DNA of 64,000 nucleotides. Origin: Celeribacter neptunius. Lineage in GTDB: Bacteria > Pseudomonadota > Alphaproteobacteria > Rhodobacterales > Rhodobacteraceae. The notes beneath the pieces were generated by a model that saw nothing but the letters and a program-made list of their open reading frames with translations, did not search any database and had not been told where the DNA came from. The position numbers and the translations under genes are program-made. Below are positions 26,058 through 34,578 of the stretch, one piece after another (position 1 is the first letter of the stretch; the number at the start of each line of letters is the position of its first letter). The DNA lies in contig NZ_FORH01000007.1 in NCBI RefSeq assembly GCF_900113955.1, positions 124,001-188,000 on the forward strand. The letters are read 5' to 3'.

Positions 26058-26339
26058 ATGACGACAGATACGCTTCTTCCGCCGGGCAGCGCCTGCCTGA
26101 TGCACGGTATGGCCGAACGGCTCGGGGCCGATGTGGTCCGGGCCGCCAATTCCGGCGAGATTTCTCAGGGCGAGTTGGCCGAGATGGAGACCCGTTGTGG
26201 CCAGTGCAGCAAGCATGACGCGTGCATCCTCTGGCTGATGGACCATCAGGGGCCGCAGGAGGCCACGCCGGACTATTGCCTGAACACGCAGGAATTGAAC
26301 TACGTTCGGGCGGTCCAGGCCGAGCTGATCGCAAGCTGA
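26058..26339 (+). CDS. DUF6455-like small Cys-rich protein, copy 2
   Basis: The 93-aa protein starts at ATG 26058 behind GACGGAG; upstream in-frame codons overlap copy 1 and look non-native. The cysteines repeat the pattern of copy 1: TRCGQCSKHDACILWLMDH and TPDYCLNTQELNYV, plus an extra early Cys (PGSACLMHGMAERLGAD). The alignment with copy 1 is clear only around the cysteines and the DH-G-P-YC core, so the duplication is old. A terminator follows directly. Function is unknown; shared FNR-type control with copy 1 is inferred. Confidence 0.72.
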   Translation: MTTDTLLPPGSACLMHGMAERLGADVVRAANSGEISQGELAEMETRCGQCSKHDACILWLMDHQGPQEATPDYCLNTQELNYVRAVQAELIAS

Positions 26340-26380
26340 CGCCACGCCCTGCGTCGGAGATGAAAATGCGTCAGAAATGA

Positions 26381-26403
26381 AAAGGACCCCGCCGGGGTCC
26401 TTT
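26381..26403. terminator. Bidirectional terminator between the DUF6455 pair and the DUF4405-like gene
   Basis: AAAGGACCCC pairs perfectly with GGGGTCCTTT around GCC. The flanking A and T runs make it usable by both convergent transcripts. Confidence 0.88.
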
Positions 26404-26438
26404 CGTGTTTCCGATCTTCCTAGCCGGTGCGGTGGCGC

Positions 26439-26978
26439 TCAATTGCGCAGCGCGGCGCCCTGACCCTGACCGCCGAGCCCGGAGCCATCCGCCGCCAGTG
26501 CGGAAAAGGCCTGCATCTGTGCCCGGACATTGGTGCCGACCAGATCTTCGATCGTTTTGTCGACCTTGGCGCCGCTATAGCCGGCCGCCAAGAGCCGGGT
26601 CACCAGATCCTCCGCCGTGGTGTCGAAAATCGGTCCGAGCGTGGTCAGATCCTCATCGGCGAATTTCGAAAAGGCGGCGAATTGCGGCGGTCCGCCCCGC
26701 GCCGGGGTCTGATCCGGCACCAGATAGGCGCCGACGGTCAGCACCACGCCCAGAACGATGATCGCAATGGCCAGCGGGCGTTTGAAATAGGTCTTGAAGG
26801 CGCGCCAGTTCAACACGACGTGCAGGACAATCACCACCATCATCGCGAGGCCGATGATCTCATGCAGCCAACGCCCCGCCGAGGTGATGAAATGGAAATA
26901 CCAAAGCACACCCGTAACGCCGACAATGGTGAAGGTCGCGATGGTCAATGGGGTTGCGAATTTACGTAATGTGGACAT
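26439..26978 (-). CDS. DUF4405-like membrane protein, possible b-type haem binder
   Basis: The 179-aa protein has three hydrophobic helices: LTIATFTIVGVTGVLWYFHFI, WLHEIIGLAMMVVIVLHVVLNW and PLAIAIIVLGVVLTVGAYLV. The paired histidines (WYFHFI, WLHEIIG, VLHVVLNW) recall the haem-ligating helices of DUF4405/cytochrome b561-like proteins. A helical soluble tail of about 90 residues, periplasmic or cytosolic, follows and ends in a Gly-rich run. It is convergent with the FNR-boxed DUF6455 pair, which hints at a redox theme, but it is not in their operon. Haem binding is inferred only. Confidence 0.7.
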   Translation of the reverse strand: MSTLRKFATPLTIATFTIVGVTGVLWYFHFITSAGRWLHEIIGLAMMVVIVLHVVLNWRAFKTYFKRPLAIAIIVLGVVLTVGAYLVPDQTPARGGPPQFAAFSKFADEDLTTLGPIFDTTAEDLVTRLLAAGYSGAKVDKTIEDLVGTNVRAQMQAFSALAADGSGLGGQGQGAALRN

Positions 26979-27108
26979 GGCCGGCCTCTTTCAAACGATA
27001 CATGTGTCTAGAACGAGCCGGCCCGCGGTTTCCGTCGCGCTTTGATGTCTCTTGCATCACTCCCCGGCCTCGCTCATCCTGACTTGACCCGAGACACGAG
27101 GAGGCGTG

Positions 27109-27483
27109 ATGACGGACAAGCTGATCGACAAGCTCACATACACCGGCAAGCGTCTGGTCAAACGCACGGACTGGAGCCTTCAGGGGCTCAAATATGCCTG
27201 GCGTTCCGAACACTCCTTTCGCACCTGGGTCTGGGCCAATCTTGTATCCGCCGGGCTGGTGCTTGTCCTTGATCTGAGCCCCGGGGAGCGCGGATTGATC
27301 CTGGCGCTGGGGCTTCTGATATTGGCGGCCGAACTGTTGAACACGGCGATCGAGGATGCGGTGGATTACATCTCGGACAAGGACCACCCGCTGGCCAAGA
27401 GCGCCAAGGATGCGGGCTCGGCGGCGGTGACCGTGACGGCGATTGCGGCGGGCGTGGCCTGGCTGGTGATCCTGATCGGCTGA
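27109..27483 (+). CDS. dgkA: Diacylglycerol kinase DgkA
   Basis: The 124-aa inner-membrane enzyme phosphorylates diacylglycerol to recycle it into phospholipid. The signature ELLNTAIEDAVDYISDKDHPLAKSAKDAGSAAV holds the catalytic Glu and the family motif at about 75-105. Three hydrophobic helices follow an amphipathic N-terminus (RTWVWANLVSAGLVLVL, RGLILALGLLILAAE, VTVTAIAAGVAWLVILIG). The start is ATG 27109 after CGAGGAGG. It is followed after 15 bp by the IMPACT-family gene on the same strand. Confidence 0.95.
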   Translation: MTDKLIDKLTYTGKRLVKRTDWSLQGLKYAWRSEHSFRTWVWANLVSAGLVLVLDLSPGERGLILALGLLILAAELLNTAIEDAVDYISDKDHPLAKSAKDAGSAAVTVTAIAAGVAWLVILIG

Positions 27484-27498
27484 GCCTATAACGCCCGC

Positions 27499-27849
27499 AT
27501 GCAGATCTATGACGGCATCATATCCGACCGTGGCTCGAAATACGCGGTCTCCGGCGGGGCCTGCGTCAGCGAGGCGGAGGCGAAAGCCTTCGTGAAGGAG
27601 CTGTGCCGCAAGAAGAAATTCGCGAAAGCGACCCATAACACATGGGGCGTGATCCTGCCGGATGGCACGCTGCTCAAGAATGACGATGGCGAAAGCGGCG
27701 CCGGCATGGTGATCCTGCGCATGCTGGAGCGCGACGGCATCACCGGCCAGATCGTCGTGGTCACCCGCTGGTATGGCGGCAAGCATCTGGGCGGCGACCG
27801 CTTCCGCCATGTGCAGGACGCGGTGCGCTATTACCTCGAACGGCTGTGA
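27499..27849 (+). CDS. IMPACT/YigZ-family protein (UPF0029 N-terminal domain only)
   Basis: The 116-aa protein carries the UPF0029 signature RWYGGKHLGGDRFRHVQDAVR at its C-terminus, preceded by HNTWGVILPDGTLLKNDDGESGAGMVIL. YigZ proteins normally add a second C-terminal domain of about 90 residues (DUF1949); that is missing here, so this is the short form. The family is implicated in translation control and possibly protein/RNA binding, without a defined bacterial reaction. It probably shares a transcript with dgkA. Its stop is 15 bp from the convergent rhodanese stop. Confidence 0.85.
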   Translation: MQIYDGIISDRGSKYAVSGGACVSEAEAKAFVKELCRKKKFAKATHNTWGVILPDGTLLKNDDGESGAGMVILRMLERDGITGQIVVVTRWYGGKHLGGDRFRHVQDAVRYYLERL

Positions 27850-27864
27850 GCCGCTCAGCCTGGC

Positions 27865-28257
27865 TCAGTGTTTCTCCACCGTTTCCACCGGCCCGCCATG
27901 CATTTTCCAGGCACTGAACCCGCCGCCGATATGGGCGACATTGGTGAACCCCATGTCGAGACAGGTCTTGGTCGAGAGCGCCGAGCGCCAGGCCGAGGCA
28001 CAGTAGAAGAGGAATTTCTTGTCCTCGCCAAACACCGGTTTGTAATAGGGGCTTTCCGGGTCGATCCAGAACTCGAGCATGCCGCGCGGACAGTGGAACG
28101 CCCCGGGGATGCGCCCCTCGCGTTCCAATTCCCGGCGGTCGCGCAGGTCGACGAATTGAATCCCGTCGTTCTGCACCAGCCGGATCGCCGCCTGTGCCGG
28201 AATGGTCTCGACCACCTCATGTGCGGCGGCCAGAAGGTCTTTGTAATTCTTCAGCAT
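27865..28257 (-). CDS. Rhodanese-like sulfurtransferase domain protein
   Basis: The single-domain protein has 130 aa. The active-site loop is FYCASAWRSALSTKTCLDMGF, with the persulfide-carrying Cys at about 87. The flanking strands IQFVDLRDRRELEREGRIPGAFHCPRGM and VAHIGGGFSAWKMHGGP complete the rhodanese fold. Such proteins shuttle sulfane sulfur in the cytosol; the donor and acceptor are not evident. It is convergent with the IMPACT gene, and its start faces the DUF2270-like gene 120 bp away. Confidence 0.92.
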   Translation of the reverse strand: MLKNYKDLLAAAHEVVETIPAQAAIRLVQNDGIQFVDLRDRRELEREGRIPGAFHCPRGMLEFWIDPESPYYKPVFGEDKKFLFYCASAWRSALSTKTCLDMGFTNVAHIGGGFSAWKMHGGPVETVEKH

Positions 28258-28376
28258 GGTCTACTCCTCTTGCGCGCAACTCTGCGCAACTGCGCGGCGC
28301 GAGGTCAAGGGGCGAGCGGGTCGAAACCCTTGCCAAATGCGCGTGCCGCATGACAAGCTCACAGGCAGGAGGAGAT

Positions 28377-29057
28377 ATGGGAGAAGATCAATCCAGGGCG
28401 TATACCGCGCTGACGGATGCCGAAATTACGGCATTCGCACATCTTTATCGCGGCGAGGTCTATCGCTCGACGCTCTGGCGCACCCGGCTCGACACGACGA
28501 CGAACTGGGCGGTGGTCACACTGGGCGTCGCGCTCTCGATCACCTTTGCCACCCCCAATGCCTCGCCGCTGCCCTTGCTGCTGGTTGGCGTCCTGATCAT
28601 CTTTTTCCTGATGCTGGAAGCGCGCCGCTATCGCTATTTCAACGTCTGGCGGGCGCGTTGTCGCTGGATGGAAACGCATTTCTTCGTCCCCATGCTCGAC
28701 CGCGAGGCGATCACCTGCGAGACCGACTGGCAAAAGGTGCTGGCGAAAGATTACCTGCACCCGGCCTACCATGTGCCGCTGCGCATCGCCATCGGCCGCC
28801 GCATCCGCCGCAATTATGTCTGGGTGCTGCTGATCCAGACCATGGCCTATCTCGGCAAACTCATGGTGCACCCGACGCCGCTCACCTCGATCGAAGACCT
28901 CTACGCCCGCGCCGCCATCGGTCCGGTGCACGGCGGCTGGCTCCTGGCCCTGGGCGCGCTTTATCTGGGCAGCTGGGCCGTGATCGCGCTCGTGAGCTGG
29001 CAAGACGACAAACGCCGCGCGGCGAAGCGCGGCAGTGGTTCGAGCGGGATGGGGTGA
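28377..29057 (+). CDS. DUF2270-like integral membrane protein
   Basis: The 226-aa protein starts at ATG 28377 after CAGGAGGAG (MGEDQSRAYTALTDAEITAFAHLYRGEVYRS). The conserved-looking N-terminal region FAHLYRGEVYRSTLWRTRLDTTTNWAV is followed by two close helices (VVTLGVALSITFA, LPLLLVGVLIIFFLMLEARRYRYF). A soluble stretch and two more hydrophobic segments near the C-terminus complete it. This layout matches DUF2270 proteins, whose role is unknown. A hairpin (29070-29090) follows the stop and may terminate transcription. Confidence 0.75.
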   Translation: MGEDQSRAYTALTDAEITAFAHLYRGEVYRSTLWRTRLDTTTNWAVVTLGVALSITFATPNASPLPLLLVGVLIIFFLMLEARRYRYFNVWRARCRWMETHFFVPMLDREAITCETDWQKVLAKDYLHPAYHVPLRIAIGRRIRRNYVWVLLIQTMAYLGKLMVHPTPLTSIEDLYARAAIGPVHGGWLLALGALYLGSWAVIALVSWQDDKRRAAKRGSGSSGMG

Positions 29058-29069
29058 GGACCGTATAGA

Positions 29070-29090
29070 AAACAGTCTGGGAGACTGTTT
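29070..29090. repeat. Hairpin downstream of the DUF2270-like gene, related to the one at 30310-30357
   Basis: AAACAGTCT pairs perfectly with AGACTGTTT around GGG. It could serve as a terminator for either flanking gene. The core CAGTC-N-GACTG matches the hairpin on the other side of the nuclease gene. Confidence 0.6.
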
Positions 29091-29148
29091 GAACGTGCGA
29101 ACGCGCGAAGTGAAACGAAGCGCCGGGCAGCTTCTGAGGAGAAAGTGC

Positions 29149-30207
29149 CTACGCATAGGATTTTGCGGTCTCACTGATTTCGTCGGCATATTGGTAGATG
29201 TCTTCTAGTGAGACGAGGTCGACTTTCCTCTCGTCTTTGTCGGGATTGAAAAGGCCAAGGACATTCTTTGACTTTGCGTTGAAATAGAAGCGGCACAAGG
29301 GTTTTCGATTGTTGTCATCTACAAAGACGCTGCAATAGCTCTTCGCATCACGGATAGTGACACGCTCCGTCGAAATTGCTTTTGCCGCGATGGCTTTGAC
29401 CATCATGAAGGCTTCTTTTTCCTCGTCGGTTGTGACGATGTCGGATTTAGGTTCCTCTTGATCCGAACCGCTTTCCATTTTTTGAGCCTCAGATTTCGGT
29501 CTGAACGCAATGTCGAGACGATCCTGAATGCGATCCCTGACGATGATTTCGATTGCGGATTGAATGGCGGGGCGAATTTGCTCGACAACATTTTTCGTCA
29601 GCATGCCATCATGAATTTTCCGCCCAATCAATTTGGCGAACTCATCGTCCGGCTCATCCAATTGCGCCTTTAAATACTGAGCGGCAGCTTGGGAGTATTT
29701 CAGAGCAGATGCCGCCTCCAAGATGCTCTCAATCGAGAATACGTCCTTTTGGAAGCGGCTCAGTTCTTCGATCTCATTTTCATCGTGTTTTTGCAGGTTG
29801 AATTTGAAGAAGGGCTTTTTGTCCATTTTGTTAGGGGCGTCGATGTCGGAGAAAAACCATGCTTCCCTACCGTTGGTCAGGATCGCGAGGTTGGCTTCTG
29901 TGACGCCGAAATAGCGATAAAGTTGATTGTACTGAGTATTTCCAAGCGAAGAAGTGATAGGTTTCACTTCAATTAGAATTTTCGTTTCGCCTTTGATTTT
30001 AAGAGCGAAGTCAACCTTTTCACCCTTTTTGGTGCCGACATCAGACACATATTCAGGGATGACCTCATCGAGATTGAAAGGATCAAATCCGAGAGACTGG
30101 ATGAACGGTAGAATAACAGAAGTCTTGGTTGCCTCTTCGGTGAGAGCTTTCTCGCTGGCGATCTTAGACCGCTTTGCAAGCTCTTTGATCTGCTCTTTGA
30201 ATTCCAT
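29149..30207 (-). CDS. Stand-alone HsdR-N-like (COG4748-type) putative nuclease
   Basis: The 352-aa protein starts at ATG 30207 (MEFKEQIKELAKRSKIASEK) behind GGGAG. Residues about 20-130 resemble the N-terminal endonuclease domain of type I restriction HsdR: TKTSVILPFIQSLGFDPFNLDEVIPEY, then VDFALKIKGETKILIEVKPI with the Asp...Glu-x-Lys of a PD-(D/E)xK nuclease. A helical C-terminal half follows. The helicase/translocase part of HsdR and any hsdM or hsdS are absent nearby. Base use is clearly lower in GC than on both sides, suggesting horizontal gain. A defence or prophage-derived role is possible but unproven. Confidence 0.75.
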   Translation of the reverse strand: MEFKEQIKELAKRSKIASEKALTEEATKTSVILPFIQSLGFDPFNLDEVIPEYVSDVGTKKGEKVDFALKIKGETKILIEVKPITSSLGNTQYNQLYRYFGVTEANLAILTNGREAWFFSDIDAPNKMDKKPFFKFNLQKHDENEIEELSRFQKDVFSIESILEAASALKYSQAAAQYLKAQLDEPDDEFAKLIGRKIHDGMLTKNVVEQIRPAIQSAIEIIVRDRIQDRLDIAFRPKSEAQKMESGSDQEEPKSDIVTTDEEKEAFMMVKAIAAKAISTERVTIRDAKSYCSVFVDDNNRKPLCRFYFNAKSKNVLGLFNPDKDERKVDLVSLEDIYQYADEISETAKSYA

Positions 30208-30309
30208 TCCCAAATCTCCCAAATGAATTGGAAGCATTAAGGCCAAGAAGATTGGTCGAATCAACTATTTCGAGATCGCTCGGCGCTCCGAGCCTTCGGT
30301 TCTCCGCGC

Positions 30310-30357
30310 GCAAACGCGGAAAATCAGTCCCCCGGACTGATTTTCAGACGCGTTTGC
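30310..30357 (-). terminator. Extended hairpin overlapping the rimO stop codon
   Basis: The inner stem AAAATCAGTCC/GGACTGATTTT (30320-30344) surrounds a CCC loop. Outer arms GCAAACGCG and CGCGTTTGC lengthen it. It overlaps the last codons of rimO and probably ends that transcript. The inner core resembles the hairpin at 29070-29090. Confidence 0.6.
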
Positions 30358-31747
30358 CCCACAAATCATACTCCCCGGCCTCATCGACCTCGACCGTCAC
30401 CAGATCCCCGACGCTCAACCCTTCCGTCCCCTCATCGATGAACAGGTTGCCGTCGATCTCCGGTGCATCCGCCTTGGTGCGACAGGTGGCGATGCCGTCT
30501 TCGTCGATATCGTCGACGATGACTTGTTGCACGCTGCCCACCTTGGCGGCGAGTTTGGCTTCGGAAATTGCCTGGGCCTTTTCCATGAACCGTTCCCAGC
30601 GGTCTTGTTTCACCTCGTCGGGCACGTGATCGGGGAGCGCATTGGAGCGGGCGCCGGCGACGTTTTCGTATTGGAAACAGCCGACGCGGTCGAGTTGCGC
30701 CTCGTCCATCCAGTCCAGCAGGTATTGGAATTCTGCCTCCGTCTCGCCGGGATAGCCGACGATGAAGGTGGAGCGCAGGGTGATCTCGGGGCAGATGTCG
30801 CGCCAGGCGGCAATCTCGTCCAGCACCTTTGCCGAGGCGGCAGGGCGCGCCATGCGCTTGAGCACATCCGGGTGGCCGTGCTGGAACGGGATGTCCAGAT
30901 ACGGCAGGACGGCGTTGGAGGTGTCGGCCATCAGCGGGATCAACTCGCGCACATGCGGATAGGGGTAGACGTAATGCAGACGCACCCAGAGCTCGTCGGC
31001 GCTGCCCAGCTGGCCGAGTTCACGCGCCAGATCGGTGATATGGCTCCGCACCTCGCGCTCTTTCCACGGATGGGTGTCGTAACGGCGGTCCAGCCCGTAG
31101 GCCGACGTGTCCTGCGAAATCACCAGAAGTTCGCGCACACCGGCCTCGACCAGCTTTTCCGCCTCGCGCAGCACCGCGTGCACCGGGCGCGAGGCAAGTT
31201 TTCCGCGCATATCCGGGATGATGCAGAATTTGCAGGCGTGGTTGCAGCCCTCGGAAATCTTGAGATAGCTGAAATGCCGGGGCGTCAGGCTCACGCCGGT
31301 GGCGGGCAAGAGGTCGATGAAGGGATCGGGCGCGGGCGGCACCGCGCCATGCACCGCGTCGAGAACCTGTTCGTATTGATGCGGGCCGGTCACGGCCAAG
31401 ACTTTCGGATGCACCCCGGTGATATACTCGGGCTCGGCCCCCAGACAGCCGGTGACAATGACCTTGCCATTCTCATTGAGGGCCTCGCCGATCGCCTCGA
31501 GGCTTTCGGCCTTGGCACTGTCGAGAAAGCCGCAGGTGTTGACGATCACCGCATCGGCGCCGGCGTAATCCGCGCCGATCTGATAGCCCTCGGCCCTCAG
31601 CCTTGTGAGGATGCGTTCGCTGTCGACCAGCGCTTTCGGACAGCCAAGCGAGACCATGCCGATGGTCGGCTGGCCGTCACGTGGTTTCGCGTCAAAATGC
31701 GCTTTCGGCGCGAGGTCGGGGCGGAGGTTCGGCGGGTTCTGACTCAT
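30344..31747 (-). CDS. rimO: Ribosomal protein S12 methylthiotransferase RimO
   Basis: The 467-aa radical-SAM enzyme adds a methylthio group to Asp88/89 of ribosomal protein S12. The start is ATG 31747 ([15 protein letters not shown]). The auxiliary cluster cysteines are in [24 protein letters not shown] and [10 protein letters not shown]; the radical-SAM CxxxCxxC is in [13 protein letters not shown]. RimO-specific CGFLDSAK and [12 protein letters not shown] set it apart from MiaB. A TRAM domain ends the protein. It faces the FadL-type gene across a 240-bp divergent spacer. Upstream in-frame codons to 31858 add nothing conserved. Confidence 0.96.
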   Translation of the reverse strand: MSQNPPNLRPDLAPKAHFDAKPRDGQPTIGMVSLGCPKALVDSERILTRLRAEGYQIGADYAGADAVIVNTCGFLDSAKAESLEAIGEALNENGKVIVTGCLGAEPEYITGVHPKVLAVTGPHQYEQVLDAVHGAVPPAPDPFIDLLPATGVSLTPRHFSYLKISEGCNHACKFCIIPDMRGKLASRPVHAVLREAEKLVEAGVRELLVISQDTSAYGLDRRYDTHPWKEREVRSHITDLARELGQLGSADELWVRLHYVYPYPHVRELIPLMADTSNAVLPYLDIPFQHGHPDVLKRMARPAASAKVLDEIAAWRDICPEITLRSTFIVGYPGETEAEFQYLLDWMDEAQLDRVGCFQYENVAGARSNALPDHVPDEVKQDRWERFMEKAQAISEAKLAAKVGSVQQVIVDDIDEDGIATCRTKADAPEIDGNLFIDEGTEGLSVGDLVTVEVDEAGEYDLWGKRV

Positions 31748-31987
31748 GTCCGGCGTATACTCCGAAAGCCCGCTCCACGGGAAGCCCTGTTGCGTTGCGG
31801 CATGGTTTGCGCTGCTTTGCGGCGGAAAATTTTGTCGTTTCTGCGCAAATATTCGCATAAATTGATGGAGATCACAGACGTGTGATCCTTAAAAAATTAG
31901 CACAAACCCGCGGGGCGCGGGTTCGGGCGCGTTCCCGACGTCAGGAGGAGGGCGTTGGCACCACCCGGAATTTAATGGAGGAACTAC

Positions 31988-33256
31988 ATGTTCTCGAAAG
32001 GACAAACCCGTTTTGCGGGACCGATCATCCTATGCCTGACTGCAGGCACATTGCCACAAATGGCCTCCGCCACCGAAGGCTATTTTGCGCTCGGCTACAG
32101 CCCGGCCGCGCGCGGTGTCGCGGGCGCCGGTGTCGCCTATTCCCAGGACGCCATGTCCGGCGCCATCAACCCGGCTGCGGTTGCGACCGTCGGTCGGGAG
32201 CTGAACCTCGGCTTCCAGGCCTTCTCGCCGTCGCGCGGCTATACCGGGACTTCGACGGGCTTTGTGCCCTCGGGCGAAGTGTCTTCGGGCAAGGAGTTCT
32301 TCCCGGTGCCCAATGCCGCCTATAACCTGCCGCTGTCGAACGGCGCGGTGGTGAACTTTGCCGCCTATGGCAACGGTGGCATGAACACCAGTTATGGCAA
32401 TGTCGCCAACCCCAATTGTGGTGGCGGCAGCGGTGTCTTCTGTGCCGGAGAAGCCGGCGTCGATCTGACCCAGCTTTTCCTCTCGGTGACCTATGCGCAG
32501 AAGATGGGGCGGTTTTCCTTCGGGATCGCACCAACACTGGCGGTCCAGGCCTTTGAGGCCAAAGGGCTCGGCGCCTTTGCTGCGGCGTCGGTCGATGCCA
32601 CGGCGCTCACCGACAATGGGCTCGATTATTCGACCGGTGTCGGCCTCCGGGTCGGGATGCAATATGAGCTCTCCGATCAGCTGACCCTGGGTCTCGCGGC
32701 GCAGACCAAGTTCAACATGTCGGAATTCGACGATTATGCGGGTCTGTTTGAAGGCGGCGGCGATTTCGATATCCCCGCCTCCGTCACTGTCGGTCTGGCC
32801 TATCAGCCGCAAAGCAACCTGGCGCTGCTGCTCGATTATCAGAAGATCTTCTATTCCGATGTGCCCGCCGTGGCGAATTCCATGTCCGCCGGTGCGCTGG
32901 GCGCCGATGGCGGGGCTGGTTTCGGTTGGGACGATGTCGAGGTGATCCGTCTCGGCGCCGAATGGAAGTCTTCCGAGCTGATGACCTGGCGCGTCGGCTA
33001 TGCCCATACGTCCAACCCGGTCGGCGCGGATGATGTGACCTTCGGCATTCTCGCCCCGGGGGTGGTGGAGGACCACTATGCCTTTGGTGGTTCGCGCCAG
33101 ATCAACGCCCGCGACCGGATCGATTTCTCGATCTCCTATGTGCCTGAGAACACGGTGTCCGGCCCGGAGATGACATTGTCCGGTCCGACGGGCGGCGATG
33201 TCGAGCTCAATATGAGCCAGATCTCGGCCTCGATCGGCTGGACCCGTACCTTCTGA
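31988..33256 (+). CDS. FadL/OmpP1-type outer-membrane channel
   Basis: The 422-aa protein has a signal peptide (GPIILCLTAGTLPQMASA) and a mature start TEGYFALGYSPAARGVAGAGVAYSQDAMSGAINPAA. That start matches the FadL hatch region, including the NPA motif. The rest is rich in alternating hydrophobic beta strands and ends with an aromatic outer-membrane insertion signal (GWTRTF). FadL-type barrels let long-chain fatty acids or other hydrophobic compounds cross the outer membrane. A pair of cysteines in NCGGGSGVFCAGE may form an extracellular disulphide. The gene is monocistronic, divergent from rimO. Confidence 0.9.
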   Translation: MFSKGQTRFAGPIILCLTAGTLPQMASATEGYFALGYSPAARGVAGAGVAYSQDAMSGAINPAAVATVGRELNLGFQAFSPSRGYTGTSTGFVPSGEVSSGKEFFPVPNAAYNLPLSNGAVVNFAAYGNGGMNTSYGNVANPNCGGGSGVFCAGEAGVDLTQLFLSVTYAQKMGRFSFGIAPTLAVQAFEAKGLGAFAAASVDATALTDNGLDYSTGVGLRVGMQYELSDQLTLGLAAQTKFNMSEFDDYAGLFEGGGDFDIPASVTVGLAYQPQSNLALLLDYQKIFYSDVPAVANSMSAGALGADGGAGFGWDDVEVIRLGAEWKSSELMTWRVGYAHTSNPVGADDVTFGILAPGVVEDHYAFGGSRQINARDRIDFSISYVPENTVSGPEMTLSGPTGGDVELNMSQISASIGWTRTF

Positions 33257-33282
33257 GCCCGCACAATTGCGTGACTTTCTCT

Positions 33283-33313
33283 CGCCCCCTGCACAGTCTC
33301 TGTGCGGGGGGCG
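33283..33313. terminator. Long hairpin after the FadL-type gene
   Basis: CGCCCCCTGCACAG pairs perfectly with CTGTGCGGGGGGCG across three bases. The stem is very stable but no T-run follows, so it may stabilise mRNA ends or act as a Rho-associated stop. Confidence 0.55.
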
Positions 33314-33375
33314 ATGATGTTCGGGCCGGGGACATCGGGTAATTTGGGCCAAAGCTCACTCAGACAGGCCCCACG

Positions 33376-34578
33376 ATGTTCAACACAGCCACCCGTTACG
33401 GCGCGATTGCGCGTTTCTTTCACTGGACCATCGCGCTTCTGCTCCTGACCGATCTGGTGCTCGGCCTGATTGGTGAGAACACGCCGCGCAATGCCGAGAC
33501 CGCGGGACAGTTGCAAACGCTTTACTCGGTGCACAAGACCATCGGCGTCTCTGTGTTGTTCCTGGCCGTGCTGCGGGTGATCTGGGCGCTGGTCCAGCCG
33601 AGGCCCGTGCCGGTGCATCCGGAGCGCAAGGCCGAGACGATCCTGGCCGAGACCATCCATTGGGCGCTCTATGGTGCGATCTTTGTCATGCCGCTGTCGG
33701 GCTGGGTGATCCATTCGGCGGAGAGCGGCTTTGCCCCGATCCTCTGGCCTTTTGGCCAGAACCTGCCTTTCGTGCCCAAATCCGACGAGATCGCCCATAT
33801 GGCCGGTGCGGTACACGGGCTCTCGGCGCTGGTGATCTATGCCGCCGTGGCGCTGCATGTGGCGGGGGCGCTGAAACATGCGATCATCGACCGCGACGGG
33901 GTTCTGGCGCGCATGCTCTCGGGGGCCGAGGCCGGGACGCCGGAGCGTCACCGCTTTGCCGCTCTGCCGCCGCTTGCCGCTTTGGTGCTCTGGGGCGGTG
34001 TTCTGGCTTTTCCCTTTGTCGTGCCTCTGCCTGAAGGACCGGAAGCGATGGCGACCGCTGCCATGGAAACGCCGGTGGCGGAACTTGCCGCAGAACTGTC
34101 CGGCTGGATCGTGCAGGACGGCAGCCTGTCGATTTCTGTGAAACAGATGGGCGCGCCGGTCACCGGTTCCTTCGCCAACTGGACTGCGGCGATCGCCTAT
34201 GACGAGGCCAGCGGCGTGGGTGAGGTTTCGGTCACCATCGACACGACATCGCTGACGCTCGGTTCGGTGACGCAACAGGCGCTTGGCGCAGAGTTCTTCA
34301 ATGCCGAGGCCTATAAGACCGCGACTTTCGACGGGGAGATTTCGCGCCTCGATGGTGCCAGACATCAGGCGGTCGGAACCCTGACGCTCGTCGGTCAGAC
34401 CGTGCCGGTGACGCTCGATTTCGATCTCACCATTGACGGCGAGACGGCGACCATGTCCGGAGGCACGACATTGGATCGACGCGATTTCGGCATGGGCGCG
34501 GGCTATGGAGACGAGGCCACGGTGGGGTTCGCGGTCGAAGTGGCGACGGAACTGACGGCGCAGCGGGCTGGCGACTAA
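33376..34578 (+). CDS. Cytochrome b561 - YceI fusion protein
   Basis: The 400-aa protein has two parts. Residues 1-210 are a b561-type membrane module with four helices; likely haem histidines are in RFFHWTIALLLL, SVHKTIGVSVLF, TIHWALYGAIFVMPLSGWVIHS and ALHVAGALKHAI. A fifth hydrophobic segment (LPPLAALVLWGGVLAFPFVVPL) leads to a YceI lipocalin-like domain at 235-395 (GSLSISVKQMGAPVTGSFANWTAAI, AEFFNAEAYKTATFDGEI). YceI proteins bind isoprenoid quinones or lipids. The fusion suggests an inner-membrane electron carrier working with a periplasmic quinone/lipid-binding domain. Confidence 0.9.
   Translation: MFNTATRYGAIARFFHWTIALLLLTDLVLGLIGENTPRNAETAGQLQTLYSVHKTIGVSVLFLAVLRVIWALVQPRPVPVHPERKAETILAETIHWALYGAIFVMPLSGWVIHSAESGFAPILWPFGQNLPFVPKSDEIAHMAGAVHGLSALVIYAAVALHVAGALKHAIIDRDGVLARMLSGAEAGTPERHRFAALPPLAALVLWGGVLAFPFVVPLPEGPEAMATAAMETPVAELAAELSGWIVQDGSLSISVKQMGAPVTGSFANWTAAIAYDEASGVGEVSVTIDTTSLTLGSVTQQALGAEFFNAEAYKTATFDGEISRLDGARHQAVGTLTLVGQTVPVTLDFDLTIDGETATMSGGTTLDRRDFGMGAGYGDEATVGFAVEVATELTAQRAGD

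Noticed and set aside
29149-30207. Complete type I restriction-modification system
   Set aside because: Only an HsdR N-terminal-like protein is present; there is no hsdM, hsdS or helicase part on either side.
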